A stretch of 64,000 nt of DNA from Phycisphaerales bacterium (lineage in GTDB: Bacteria; Planctomycetota; Phycisphaerae; Phycisphaerales; SM1A02), in contig JAJDDB010000016.1 in NCBI GenBank assembly GCA_029260575.1, forward strand, positions 186,001 through 250,000. Reading direction: 5' to 3'. Of the stretch, positions 8,697 through 17,018 are shown piece by piece (positions within the stretch are counted from its first letter, which is position 1; each line of letters begins with the position of its first letter). The notes below the pieces were generated by a model, which made no database searches, was not told where the DNA came from, and saw only the letters and a list, made by a program, of their open reading frames with translations. Both the position numbers and the translations under genes were made by a program.

Positions 8697-9122
8697 ATGA
8701 ACCACGTGGCTCGCCCAACCGTCTTGTTGCGACACGATCTGCCGGACCGCAGTCACCACTTCGACTGGCTGCTCGATCTAGCTGCGTCCACCGATGCGCC
8801 GTTGACAACCTTCCGTCTGCAGCAGCCGGTGCATGCCAAGCAGCAGCGCACGCGGCTCGCAGCAGAAAAAATCGCAGATCATCGCCGGCGGTATCTCGAT
8901 TACGAAGGACCACTCTCAGGCAATCGGGGAACAGTGCGGCGCATTGCAGCCGGGCACATTATCAGTGCAGTTTCCACATCAGATCAATGGCTCTTGACAG
9001 TGCACTGGACCGCGCCACAGCCGATCGTGCAGCAGTTGCAACTGGATCGCCACGCAGAAACTGATGCCGATTCATCGCAATGGACCGTCTTTTGTATTTC
9101 ACAAACCCAGCCAAATCCGTAA
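8697..9122 (+). CDS. LigD N-terminal (3'-phosphoesterase)-like protein
   Basis: About 141 residues. The order RHDLPDRSHHFDWLL (residues 12-26) then ADHRRRYLDYEGPLSGNRGTV (60-80) matches the two halves of the 3'-phosphoesterase domain of bacterial DNA ligase D, whose equivalents are H..HYDFRLE and DHPLDYADFEG. Three likely metal or catalytic residues are kept (H13, H21 with D23, and H62 with Y66), but the Arg after the first Asp is a Leu. There is no ligase or polymerase domain. Start choice: ATG 8697 or GTG 8706; a TACGAT hexamer ends 7 bases before the GTG. The assignment rests on motif comparison by eye. Confidence 0.65.
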   Translation: MNHVARPTVLLRHDLPDRSHHFDWLLDLAASTDAPLTTFRLQQPVHAKQQRTRLAAEKIADHRRRYLDYEGPLSGNRGTVRRIAAGHIISAVSTSDQWLLTVHWTAPQPIVQQLQLDRHAETDADSSQWTVFCISQTQPNP

Positions 9123-9159
9123 CAATACCTTCGTTCGACTTCCACGGGAGGAGCGCCAC

Positions 9160-9573
9160 ATGGATACGAACCAGCCCAACGGCCCGCAGCAACAACCCAG
9201 CAGGATTCAGCACACTGCTCCCGGAATAGGCGGCGCGAATCCCGCCCCGCGCTCGGCAGACCCTTCCGGCGAGATGCCGCTGCCCGTGGAAGAATCGCCA
9301 CTCGGCCTGAATAAGAAGATCACTGCCTTTGGCAAGGACCGCCGACACGAAGATGCATGGACGCGCACGCCAAACACCACCGGTGCTGGCGCTATTCACG
9401 TCAAGACGTTTCATTCGAAACTGACGGACGATGCACTTGCGTATATGGACCAGAGCGTCAACGAATGGCTCGATGCGCATCCGCAGTATGAAGTCAAATT
9501 CGTCAATTCCACGATCGGCACGCTGACCGGCAAGCTCAAAGAGCCGCACATCATCTGCCAGGTGTGGGTGTAA
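9160..9573 (+). CDS. conserved hypothetical protein
   Basis: 137 residues. The first ~70 residues are Pro/Gln-rich and probably disordered. The C-terminal ~65 residues look folded (IHVKTFHSKLTDDALAYMDQSVNEWLDAHPQYEVKFVNSTIGTL, ending in HIICQVWV), with an alternating helix and strand pattern. The start at 9160 has a very strong GGGAGGAG about 6 bases upstream, and the frame before it has poor coding character. The gene follows the LigD-like gene by 37 bases on the same strand. I do not recognise a function; the C-terminal end resembles a small sporadic-type alpha/beta domain. Confidence 0.75.
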   Translation: MDTNQPNGPQQQPSRIQHTAPGIGGANPAPRSADPSGEMPLPVEESPLGLNKKITAFGKDRRHEDAWTRTPNTTGAGAIHVKTFHSKLTDDALAYMDQSVNEWLDAHPQYEVKFVNSTIGTLTGKLKEPHIICQVWV

Positions 9574-9624
9574 TCACCAGCGATCGCGCACACGCGTGGC
9601 GGCACGGCTGCAGCACCAGGTGAC

Positions 9625-9630
9625 TACAAT
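9625..9630 (+). promoter_or_regulatory. -10-like element close to the Bfd-like gene start
   Basis: TACAAT (in CTACAAT) ends 6 bases before the ATG at 9637. There is no room for a Shine-Dalgarno sequence, so the transcript should begin at or near the start codon. Confidence 0.55.
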
Positions 9631-9636
9631 TCAACC

Positions 9637-9918
9637 ATGCACTCTGATGACCACGTCTGTCTGTGTCACCGCGTTTCACTGCGGAAACTGCGCGCGTTCA
9701 TGAAGCGTGAGCAGCCGACCGTGCCCTCGCAGCTCAGCGAATGCCTCGGCGCGGGCACCGGCTGCGGCTGGTGCATCCCATTTCTGAAGTCACTGCATGA
9801 ACAGCATCAAGCAGGTGCTGAATCTGATCTGCCGGTCAGCCCTGACGAGTATGCAAGTCGGCGTAAGGCCTATCACGTTTCAGGCACGCGCGATGCCGAG
9901 GCGGAACAAGGCCATTAA
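9637..9918 (+). CDS. Bfd-like [2Fe-2S]-binding protein
   Basis: 93 residues. The four-cysteine pattern CxC (C8, C10) ... CxxC (C43, C46), in the contexts VCLCHRVS and GAGTGCGWCIP, is the [2Fe-2S] site of the bacterioferritin-associated ferredoxin (BFD-like) fold. Helices with the usual KLRAFMKREQP spacing lie between the pairs. Family members pass electrons to bacterioferritin or form modules of larger oxidoreductases. No bacterioferritin is nearby, so the partner is unknown. The C-terminal ~30 residues are a charged tail. The start has a -10-like hexamer directly upstream and no ribosome binding site. Confidence 0.85.
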   Translation: MHSDDHVCLCHRVSLRKLRAFMKREQPTVPSQLSECLGAGTGCGWCIPFLKSLHEQHQAGAESDLPVSPDEYASRRKAYHVSGTRDAEAEQGH

Positions 9919-9927
9919 CAGACCCGT

Positions 9928-10686
9928 TCACCCCCAGCGCACCGGTCCGTGTTCAAAGAGCTTGCTCAGGCCGTGCATCGGCACCACGAACGTCATGCCG
10001 ATCATTGTCGCTTCCGAACCGTCCATCCGCCGCACACTGTTGACCGTCACCGTCTGCTCGATCGTACCCACCGGCCGCGGCATATCTGCAACAAGATTCA
10101 ACCGATCACCTTCGTGCAACCAGTCCGGCGCATTCATCGAACGAACATGCACCATCTTCTCACTGAGCGCTGCGATCACGCCACGCACCGGAACATCTCG
10201 CTTCAGACAACGCAGTTCTGCTTCCACAACATAATGCTTCGGCCTGGGTGTCGCGCCGCTGTCCCGCTGTTCGCCCGGCTTCGGCGGGCCGAAGTCCTCC
10301 GGAACAGTCAGCCGATACCCATACACAAGTTCGTCGCCGCATTGCTGTTTGGATCGCCCGATCGTTGCGACTTCGCCGGTAAGAATCTGGCCGTCGATCC
10401 GAACCGTCATCCGCAATTCCTCGTTTCGCACCAACTGCCGATTGGCCCCGTCGATTTGCGGCGCTTCGATGAACAGCCCATCCTCGGAGACCTGTTTGAT
10501 GTGCGTGCGCATCACGCTGCCGCCGGATTGCGGCCGCTTTGGCTCCAGTTCGACTTCTACTGCCGTCGTGACAAACTCACGAAGTTGTTCCAGAATTGCA
10601 GAACGCCGTTCGTTATCGGTGAGTTTGTTCGCAAGTTTGACAATCAGATGAACCATGTCTTCACCATCGACACGGTTGCTCAGCAT
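9928..10686 (-). CDS. PilZ-like protein (putative)
   Basis: 252 residues with no signal peptide or membrane segment. The N-terminal ~40 residues are helical (VHLIVKLANKLTDNERRSAILEQLREFV). Two beta-rich modules follow, around residues 45-130 (HIKQVSEDGLFIEAP) and 150-245 (EAELRCLKRDVPVRGVIAALSEKMVHVRS), each with the strand-turn pattern of PilZ domains. The canonical c-di-GMP motif RxxxR...DxSxxG is not clear, so nucleotide binding is uncertain. The first ATG is used; a second at residue 11 has GGTGA in front and may be the true start. It is convergent with the Bfd-like gene, 9 bases apart. Confidence 0.6.
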   Translation of the reverse strand: MLSNRVDGEDMVHLIVKLANKLTDNERRSAILEQLREFVTTAVEVELEPKRPQSGGSVMRTHIKQVSEDGLFIEAPQIDGANRQLVRNEELRMTVRIDGQILTGEVATIGRSKQQCGDELVYGYRLTVPEDFGPPKPGEQRDSGATPRPKHYVVEAELRCLKRDVPVRGVIAALSEKMVHVRSMNAPDWLHEGDRLNLVADMPRPVGTIEQTVTVNSVRRMDGSEATMIGMTFVVPMHGLSKLFEHGPVRWG

Positions 10687-10826
10687 GTTGATGGCTGTGC
10701 GCTTGCCCGGCTTTCCACAGCCGACAGTCTGGCGAAATCATGTCACGCACACACGGTCCGAGAACCGAATCTGCGTCCGGAAACCGTGCAGCAATGCGCT
10801 ACCCAACCCGCAACACACGCATGTTT

Positions 10827-11393
10827 TCAATCCAGCGATATGACAGAAAGCTCGGTATTGGTGTAGATGCAGATCTCGCCTGCCACCAGCATTGCCTCGC
10901 GGCAGATGTCCGCAGGCGGCATCTGCGTGTGCGTGGCCAAAGCCCGTGCGGCAGCCAGTGCAAACGACCCGCCCGAACCGATCGCGCCGATGCCGTCTGA
11001 TGGTTCAATGACATCGCCCTGCCCGCTTAACATCAAGGTCGCGCTTCGATCCGCCACAACCAGCATGGATTCCAGCCTGCGCAGCGCCCTGTCCGTCCGC
11101 CACTGCTTCGCCAGCTCAATTGCAGCCCGCATCAGATTTGCCGGCGACTCCTTGAGTTTCGCTTCAAAGCGTTCCAGCAGCGCGAATGCATCAGCAGCAG
11201 AGCCGGCAAACCCGACCAGCACGCCCGCTGCCTCTGCGCCAAGTCCTTCAAGTTTGCGCACCTTCGTTGCGTCAGACTTGGCGACAGTGTGCTGCAATGT
11301 CACCTGCCCATCGCCAGCCATAGCAACCGCACTGCCTCTGCGGACTGTCAGAATCGTCGTTGCGTGATATCCGCTGCTCATCGTCTGCTGCAT
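10827..11393 (-). CDS. hslV: ATP-dependent protease peptidase subunit HslV
   Basis: About 188 residues from the ATG at 11393 (another ATG at 11381). HslV is the proteasome-like peptidase that works with the HslU unfoldase. The sequence [12 protein letters not shown] places the catalytic Thr after a short propeptide, as in ClpQ/CodW-type proteins that begin [55 protein letters not shown] and EICIYTN are all family motifs. No hslU lies in this window. A longer frame would overlap the kinase gene, and a TACACT hexamer directly upstream supports 11393. Confidence 0.95.
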   Translation of the reverse strand: MQQTMSSGYHATTILTVRRGSAVAMAGDGQVTLQHTVAKSDATKVRKLEGLGAEAAGVLVGFAGSAADAFALLERFEAKLKESPANLMRAAIELAKQWRTDRALRRLESMLVVADRSATLMLSGQGDVIEPSDGIGAIGSGGSFALAAARALATHTQMPPADICREAMLVAGEICIYTNTELSVISLD

Positions 11394-11399
11394 GACAAC

Positions 11400-11405
11400 A
11401 GTGTA
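11400..11405 (-). promoter_or_regulatory. -10-like element close to the hslV start
   Basis: TACACT on the minus strand (AGTGTA at 11400-11405) ends 6 bases before the ATG at 11393. It lies just outside the stop codon of the upstream kinase gene, so hslV could have its own leaderless transcript. Confidence 0.5.
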
Positions 11406-11418
11406 TCGCAGCGCTGCC

Positions 11419-13545
11419 CTATTCCGCGTTTGTCGAGTCAGGAGCATTGTGCCGCTGCGCCCAATCCAGCAGATCCGTTACCGCATAGATGTGTACTGAT
11501 CCATCAGCTCTGCCGATCGCCAACCGCTGGGCATTGGCGTCGATCGCAATCGACTGCACGTTACGCTCCAACGTGATCGTCACACCATGCTGTTCGACGC
11601 GTTCGCTGGCGGCAAGTGATCGAAGATCCCAAAGCCGCACGCGATCATATGACGCTGCGACGAGCCACTGCCGTGATGATGCCGCACACGCTGCAACCAG
11701 CGGGTCCGGGCAGGCATTAAACCTCGACATGACTGGATCGCGCTCGATCAATGATGCGTCATCTTCACGCAGACTCCACACAGCGCTTCGGCCGTCGCCA
11801 GCAACCGACACCACATACATTGCACTTGCATCGAACATCACAAACGCAGGTGCTCCCCTCGAGTCGGTAAGCCGATGTTGTCGCTGCCCGCCGGCTGCGT
11901 CCCAGATATACAAATCACCATTAGCAGATCCCGCTGCGAGCAACCCGCCATCGGCACTGAATGCTGCGCAGTGAAACGCACCAGTCGTACCGCGCAGCGT
12001 CGTCCATTTGCCACTTTCAATGTCCATCACCCGCACTGTGCTGTCGCCACATGCAACCGCCAACCGATCGCCGGCTGCGTCCATCACAAGGCTGTATACG
12101 TCCTGCCCGGGCACTTCGATAGTCTGCACCGGGCTCGCCTGAGATGCACTCCAGACCTGAACAATTCCGTTGTCATCCAGCGACGCCAACCGCTCGCCCG
12201 AATCGCTGAATGCAACCGCCCGCACCCGCGCTTCATGTTCTACAAGTGTCGAAATCGGCTGCGTTGTCTGCATATCCCAAAGCACTGTCGTTGCATCCTC
12301 CGATCCCGATGCCAACCGCGTGCCGGTCCCGTCAAACTGCAGTGCCGAAATCGCTTCCCGTTGCCGATCCAAAACCATCGGCCGAAGCGAAGAACCCATC
12401 TGCCCAGACGCGCCTGCGTCATCCCGGCCCGACCGCGCAGTCGCTGCATTCGACCCGACTTCCGCTGCAGTATTCGCATCGTCTGCTGCGCTGTTTCCAG
12501 ACATCCACCACGCAGTCCCACCAATCGCGCCACCGACAAGAAGCAGCACCACCACCACACCTGCAATGACTTTTCGCTTGCGCTGCATCCAAAGCCTTGA
12601 GCGATACGTCACACCTGCCGATGCTGCTTTGATCGGCTGGCGATTGAGAAACCGCACAACATCGCCCGCCATATCACTTGCCGATTGATAGCGCTGAGTA
12701 CGATCCTTGGCAATGGCCCGCAAGATGATCGTCTCCAGATCACCGCGCAATTCCGCATCATGTTTGTTCGGCCGGGTTGGCTCTTCCTCGCGCACGATCC
12801 GAACCGCTTCATATATCGGCTGCCCCTCGACGCGGTACGGAAACTGTCCGGTCATCAACTTGTACAACAACACACCGAGCGCATACACATCACTGCGCAC
12901 ATCAATATTCTGCGGGTCAGCAGCAACCTGCTCGGGACTCATGTACTGAATCGTTCCGACAAGCCGGCCGGCCTCGGTGTTCATCGTCGTGCCGCTGACG
13001 TGCAAATCCGGCGCGCTCGCCACACCGAAATCAATAATTTTCAAGCGACCAGCCTGATCAATCAGAATGTTGCCCGGCTTCAGATCACGATGCAGCACGC
13101 GATGTTGATGACCGTACTGCACTGCCCGGCATACATTGACGAACAACTTCAACCGATCACGCCGATTGAACTGCTTCTGCGCAACGTATTCCAGTATCGT
13201 CCTGGCCCCGGGGATGAACTCCATTACGAAATACGGACACGATCGACCGTCCTGCTCATACGTCCCTGCGTCGTATACCTGCGCGATCGATGGATGCCGA
13301 AGGCGCGCGAGTATCTCCGCTTCCCTGCGAAAACGGCGCACCGAAATGTCATCAATAACCTCCGGCCGAAGCACTTTCATCGCCACCGTTCGCCGAGGCC
13401 TCGGCTGCAAGGCGGCGTACACTGTCGCCATACCACCACTGCCTATTACGTGCAGAATGCGATACCGATCAATCTGACGTATCGAAGGCGTTTTTCCGCC
13501 GCTGCGATGATCGTTGTCCACCGTGTTGTCGTCGTGTTCAGCCAT
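11419..13545 (-). CDS. Ser/Thr protein kinase with WD40 repeats
   Basis: 708 residues. The kinase domain (about 27-300) has the Gly-rich loop [17 protein letters not shown] with the catalytic Lys, [18 protein letters not shown] and [10 protein letters not shown], so all key residues are present. One membrane segment follows at about residues 328-348 ([22 protein letters not shown]). The C-terminal ~330 residues are WD40-type beta-propeller repeats ([46 protein letters not shown]), predicted outside the membrane. A sensor kinase with an external protein-binding propeller is a common planctomycete design. The ATG at 13545 has GAGGT 12 bases upstream. Its substrates are unknown. Confidence 0.95.
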   Translation of the reverse strand: MAEHDDNTVDNDHRSGGKTPSIRQIDRYRILHVIGSGGMATVYAALQPRPRRTVAMKVLRPEVIDDISVRRFRREAEILARLRHPSIAQVYDAGTYEQDGRSCPYFVMEFIPGARTILEYVAQKQFNRRDRLKLFVNVCRAVQYGHQHRVLHRDLKPGNILIDQAGRLKIIDFGVASAPDLHVSGTTMNTEAGRLVGTIQYMSPEQVAADPQNIDVRSDVYALGVLLYKLMTGQFPYRVEGQPIYEAVRIVREEEPTRPNKHDAELRGDLETIILRAIAKDRTQRYQSASDMAGDVVRFLNRQPIKAASAGVTYRSRLWMQRKRKVIAGVVVVLLLVGGAIGGTAWWMSGNSAADDANTAAEVGSNAATARSGRDDAGASGQMGSSLRPMVLDRQREAISALQFDGTGTRLASGSEDATTVLWDMQTTQPISTLVEHEARVRAVAFSDSGERLASLDDNGIVQVWSASQASPVQTIEVPGQDVYSLVMDAAGDRLAVACGDSTVRVMDIESGKWTTLRGTTGAFHCAAFSADGGLLAAGSANGDLYIWDAAGGQRQHRLTDSRGAPAFVMFDASAMYVVSVAGDGRSAVWSLREDDASLIERDPVMSRFNACPDPLVAACAASSRQWLVAASYDRVRLWDLRSLAASERVEQHGVTITLERNVQSIAIDANAQRLAIGRADGSVHIYAVTDLLDWAQRHNAPDSTNAE

Positions 13546-13594
13546 TCGTCGGGGGCACCTCTACGCAGTTGCATCTGCGCCGCTGCATGAATGG

Positions 13595-14506
13595 CTATTC
13601 GAGCGCGCCGGGTAAAGAGATCGCTGTTTCTCGGTCTACAGTCTCGATCCAGTGTTCACGAAGTGCAAGCGTATGTTTGCCGACGCTGCCATTGTCGATC
13701 AATTCCTTCTCAACCTTCACCACAGGCAGTACACCCCAACTGGAGTTGGTCAGAAACACTTCATCTGCTTTGAGCAGATCATCAATATCAAGCATGCGCC
13801 GCTCAACGGTGAGGCCAAGCTCCAATGCGCCCTCCAGAATGACATCCCGCGTGATACCCGGCAGCACCGGTGCCCGCAGCCCGCCGTCAACTTCCTCGCC
13901 GCGCGCGATCGGCGTCAACAACTGTTCGCCCTTCACCAGGAAAATATTGCTGACCGATCCGCTAGCCAGGTGGTTGCTTACGCTGAACCACAGCGACTCG
14001 CCCGCCTGCCGCGTTGCAGCAAGTTGCAGCGCTTGCACGCGCGGCCAATAGTTCAGCGTCTTGTGACCAGCCATTACATCGAGCGGATTCACGCGACCCT
14101 CCGCAATCGTCACCGTCACGCCGTCTTCAAAAAACGAGTCGGGATACACCGTTGCCGGCTGCGCGAAGACTACCACCGTCGGATCAACCTGCCCTCGTCC
14201 GCCTGCTGTCGACGCCCCGAGATCTCCGCCCGTCACTGACAGCCGCACTCGCGCCGCGTCCAGCTCATTGCGCTGCACTACATGTTGCACGGCTTCAACC
14301 AGCGCCTGCGCCTGCAATCGCTGCGTCAACAGCAATTCTCGGGCCGAATCAATCAAACGCTCCATATGCGCCGTTGCGCGAAACACAACACCATGCTGTG
14401 CGCCCATTGTTTCAAATAGTCCAACAGCATGTTGATAGCCGGCATCAAACACCGACACCCGAGCTTGATCGCGTTCCATGAATTCGCCGTTCACCCAGAC
14501 GAGCAT
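13595..14506 (-). CDS. class IV aminotransferase
   Basis: 303 residues. Fold-type IV PLP enzymes of this class include branched-chain and D-amino acid aminotransferases and aminodeoxychorismate lyase. The start VWVNGEFMERDQARVSVFDAGYQHAVGLFETM is typical, with the PLP lysine in GHKTLNYW and the PLP-phosphate loop in ASGSVSNIFLV and GITRD. The sequence does not decide the substrate; branched-chain aminotransferase or ADC lyase are the main options. Its ATG directly follows the stop codon of the upstream gene (TGAATG), so the two are co-translated. Confidence 0.88.
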   Translation of the reverse strand: MLVWVNGEFMERDQARVSVFDAGYQHAVGLFETMGAQHGVVFRATAHMERLIDSARELLLTQRLQAQALVEAVQHVVQRNELDAARVRLSVTGGDLGASTAGGRGQVDPTVVVFAQPATVYPDSFFEDGVTVTIAEGRVNPLDVMAGHKTLNYWPRVQALQLAATRQAGESLWFSVSNHLASGSVSNIFLVKGEQLLTPIARGEEVDGGLRAPVLPGITRDVILEGALELGLTVERRMLDIDDLLKADEVFLTNSSWGVLPVVKVEKELIDNGSVGKHTLALREHWIETVDRETAISLPGALE

Positions 14507-14965
14507 TCAACCTCCAGAATTCTGCGCCGGTTCCCAGTACCCGACAATCAATATGTCATCGTCTGCGGAACCGACTTCAAACATCAGCCCAAGCTTCGGC
14601 TGACCGTCCAGTGACAACAATGCCTGATGTGTCGCGCCGCCGCGCTCAAACGGCGCCAATCCCTGCGGTGCAATGGTAATCTCAAGGAACTCGGACGCAC
14701 CATCAGGAATGCTCAACGCCAGTTCCCGCAAGCGCAGCATCACCGGCCGGGCGACGTTCGGCGCCGCCCAATCGTATTGCCACGTCACCGTTTCCCCGTC
14801 GACCATTGAATCAACAAGTGTCAGAATGTTCGAACGAATGAGCTCGTGCTGCTGGCCCTTTGTGTGCGAACCCCACCACGCCAGACCACCAGCCGCAGCA
14901 ACAATGATTGCTGTGTAAACCCATCTGCGGGTACGGCTGGATTTGGGGTGCAGGCTCTGTCGCAT
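14507..14965 (-). CDS. membrane-anchored hypothetical protein
   Basis: About 152 residues from the ATG at 14965. One N-terminal membrane anchor lies at about residues 15-32 (WVYTAIIVAAAGGLAWWG), followed by a globular region with strands such as TWQYDWAAP, EFLEITIAPQGLAPF and LGLMFEVGSADDDILIVGYWEP. It is translated directly before the class IV aminotransferase. The start lies 25 bases from the oppositely oriented ridA start, with a TACACT hexamer 7 bases upstream. I do not recognise the family. Confidence 0.7.
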   Translation of the reverse strand: MRQSLHPKSSRTRRWVYTAIIVAAAGGLAWWGSHTKGQQHELIRSNILTLVDSMVDGETVTWQYDWAAPNVARPVMLRLRELALSIPDGASEFLEITIAPQGLAPFERGGATHQALLSLDGQPKLGLMFEVGSADDDILIVGYWEPAQNSGG

Positions 14966-14972
14966 CAACCAC

Positions 14973-14982
14973 AGTGTATCCT
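14973..14982. promoter_or_regulatory. overlapping divergent -10-like elements
   Basis: On the minus strand TACACT (14973-14978) ends 7 bases before the ATG at 14965. On the plus strand TATCCT (14977-14982) ends 8 bases before the ridA ATG at 14991. The two hexamers overlap by two bases, and the whole gap between the start codons is 25 bases. Neither gene has a Shine-Dalgarno sequence in it. Confidence 0.5.
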
Positions 14983-14990
14983 GTGCTGCG

Positions 14991-15413
14991 ATGTCGCAAT
15001 CACCGTATACCTCAGGGCGGCTCAACATCTCGACCGGCTCGGTCTGGGAAGAGCAGGTCGGCTACAGTAGAGCGGTGCGGGTCGGCAACCACGTCATCGT
15101 CACAGGAACTATCGCAGCAGATTCCGCGGGGACGTTGCTTCATCCGAATGATCCATATGAGCAAACCCGCGCGGCACTTGCCAGGATCGAATCAGCATTG
15201 CAACAGACCGGCGCAACACTCGCCGATGTCGTGCGCGTTCGTTTGTACGTCACAAATCTGGACCACTGGCAGGATATTGCCCGGGCCCATCGCGAACTGC
15301 TCGGCGCCATCCGCCCGGCCACAACCATGATCGAAGTCGCTCGGCTGTTCGCGGATGCACTTATCGAAATTGAAGCCGATGCGATTGTGGCCGATCCCGC
15401 ATCCAATGCGTAA
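14991..15413 (+). CDS. ridA: RidA-family protein
   Basis: About 140 residues. RidA-type enzymes remove reactive imines and enamines made by PLP enzymes. The start MSQSPYTSGRLNISTGSVWEE, the GYSRAVRVGNHVIVTGTIA strand pair and RVRLYVTNLDHWQDIARAH with RPATTMIEVARLF are family features, including the Arg of the RPA motif. The glutamate near the C-terminus (IEIEADAIV) is also kept. It is divergent from a gene pair that includes a PLP aminotransferase, a sensible neighbour. Among RidA subfamilies this looks like a Rid1-3 relative; the exact class is open. Confidence 0.9.
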   Translation: MSQSPYTSGRLNISTGSVWEEQVGYSRAVRVGNHVIVTGTIAADSAGTLLHPNDPYEQTRAALARIESALQQTGATLADVVRVRLYVTNLDHWQDIARAHRELLGAIRPATTMIEVARLFADALIEIEADAIVADPASNA

Positions 15414-15428
15414 GAATAAAGCCAGCCG

Positions 15429-16370
15429 TCAATTCCCGTTGTCGCTGGGCTGCAGTTCATCAGTGTCGGCAATGATCGGATCAGCATACAACACGTACTG
15501 ACTGGAGCTGGCAAACGGCCGATTCAGCGCCATCTTCACTGTGCTCGTGAACGGGTACGGCACATCGGGTCGCGCGTTGTTGATCTGCACGATTTCGTGC
15601 CCGACCTGCGAGCCGAATTGATCAAAGAACACAACTGCAATGCCGACGTTGCGCGTCTCATCGGATGCGTTGAGCACGCTTCCGGAGATCGTCATGCTCG
15701 AGAAATTGATTTCCTCGTTGCGGTAGAAGAGATTGTCAATATCATCAAGTTCGTCAGGTTCGTAAATGAAACGTCTGCCACTGGACGTTTTCGTACCGTA
15801 GAAGAACGACGCTCTGCCGAAGTACACATCCAGTCCGAGATGCGCGAAGCCGGCCCGGTCGTATCCCGCCTGTCGCTGTTGCTCTGCACGTTCAGCCTGA
15901 CGCACTGCTCTGGCCTTGAGATACGATTCCCTTCGTTTGGCTTTCTCGCGCTCGTAGGCTGCGCGGCGCTGTTCCAACTCCCGTTGATGCGCTTCGCGTT
16001 CGGCTATTTTCTTGACGCCGCGGTATTCATCATACGCATCGCCCAGTCGATCGTGATCTTCCATAAACCTCTGCAAGTCACCAAGGTCTCGCTCCGCTTC
16101 ACTGCGCACCAGCCGCTCGTGTGCCAACTCCATGCGAAGCAGATGCACTTCATCCAGCAACCGATTCAGTTCATCAAGAAGCTCCTCAATCGGATCGCGC
16201 GGCATGTCCTGGGCATCTTCAGCAGCCGGCGATGCCTGTGCGCCTGCGCCGGGGTCGCTCTGCAACGACCAAGCGGTTGCTGTTATAGCCAGAACGGCTG
16301 TCACAGCAACTGCGACTGCGCTCGACGATGATGTTGTTTTCCAGAACCCGAGATGGACTCGCATGATCAT
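15429..16370 (-). CDS. secreted or anchored coiled-coil protein
   Basis: About 313 residues from the ATG at 16370, which has GGAG 8 bases upstream (an earlier start lacks one). A signal peptide or anchor covers roughly residues 14-36 (SSSSAVAVAVTAVLAITATAW). A long charged coiled coil runs from about 60 to 170 (ELLDELNRLLDEVHLLRMELAHERLVRSEAERDL, then a Lys/Arg/Glu-rich stretch). The C-terminal ~140 residues look like a beta-sandwich of the type found in proteins with a post-translocation FxLG/Ig-like fold (SSMTISGSVLNASDETRNVGIAVVFFDQFG). It is probably an envelope structural protein. The family is not recognised. Confidence 0.7.
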   Translation of the reverse strand: MIMRVHLGFWKTTSSSSAVAVAVTAVLAITATAWSLQSDPGAGAQASPAAEDAQDMPRDPIEELLDELNRLLDEVHLLRMELAHERLVRSEAERDLGDLQRFMEDHDRLGDAYDEYRGVKKIAEREAHQRELEQRRAAYEREKAKRRESYLKARAVRQAERAEQQRQAGYDRAGFAHLGLDVYFGRASFFYGTKTSSGRRFIYEPDELDDIDNLFYRNEEINFSSMTISGSVLNASDETRNVGIAVVFFDQFGSQVGHEIVQINNARPDVPYPFTSTVKMALNRPFASSSQYVLYADPIIADTDELQPSDNGN

Positions 16371-16469
16371 TGGTAAATCTCCGTGGGTGGCGCGCCGCAA
16401 CCTCCATTCAGCCGGTATGAGCGACACCTGGGGTTCTGGATGCATTCCATCCGTCAAAGCTGGCTGAAA

Positions 16470-16973
16470 TCATGAATCGGCTGCAGCAGAACCGGTTTCG
16501 CCAGCTTCAGCAGCCGAATCGCCGGCTGCAGGCATTGGTTCTGCACCAGCTTCGAAATCTGCTTCAGCATCTCGCAGACCTTGTCGAATGTCGTGGGCTC
16601 GGTCAATCAGCGAATCACGATCCGCCTGCACCGGCTCCATCACAAAATGCCATTCGATATCGCTGTGCAGCTGCACGGGTGTGATCTCCGCCAGGAAATC
16701 CGGCCCGGGCAGATCCCATAGTGGCGGCTGCGCATCTGCTGCGGTCAACAGCGGTTCAAAGCCGTTCTTGAGCAACCGCACGTCATACGTGCCGTAGTGG
16801 ATGAATTCCACATCGACCGGCGTTCTGCCAATCTCTCGATCATTGAGATACACCAATGCGCCCCCGGGCTCGCTGGTGATAGTGATCGTGCGCTCCACGC
16901 AACCGGTCAGTGCAGTTGCGAGACCGATCGCGCCGACAGACAGCAGCGGAATGTTTCGAACAGCCGATCGCAT
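16470..16973 (-). CDS. PEGA-domain lipoprotein
   Basis: About 167 residues from the ATG at 16973. The lipobox TALTGC follows a short hydrophobic signal. A PEGA domain spans about residues 25-75 (TSEPGGALVYLNDREIGRTPVDVEF, then YGTYDVRLLKNGFEPL), a surface beta module named after its PEGA motif. The C-terminal third is acidic and Ala-rich. It precedes lptB on the same strand in reverse order, being 10-50 bases downstream of it, so both may share a transcript, though a TACAAT hexamer also lies 7 bases before this start. It is probably exposed on the outer membrane or in the periplasm. Confidence 0.85.
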   Translation of the reverse strand: MRSAVRNIPLLSVGAIGLATALTGCVERTITITSEPGGALVYLNDREIGRTPVDVEFIHYGTYDVRLLKNGFEPLLTAADAQPPLWDLPGPDFLAEITPVQLHSDIEWHFVMEPVQADRDSLIDRAHDIRQGLRDAEADFEAGAEPMPAAGDSAAEAGETGSAAADS

Positions 16974-16980
16974 GGTCAAC

Positions 16981-16986
16981 ATTGTA
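16981..16986 (-). promoter_or_regulatory. -10-like element close to the PEGA lipoprotein start
   Basis: TACAAT on the minus strand (ATTGTA at 16981-16986) ends 7 bases before the ATG at 16973, with no ribosome binding site between them. Confidence 0.5.
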
Positions 16987-17018
16987 TGGCAGACAGCGAT
17001 CCGCAGCATCCCGCCGGG

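Noticed and set aside
12685-13590. 301-codon frame on the plus strand
   Set aside because: It is fully antisense to the well-supported WD40 kinase gene and has no domain signature.
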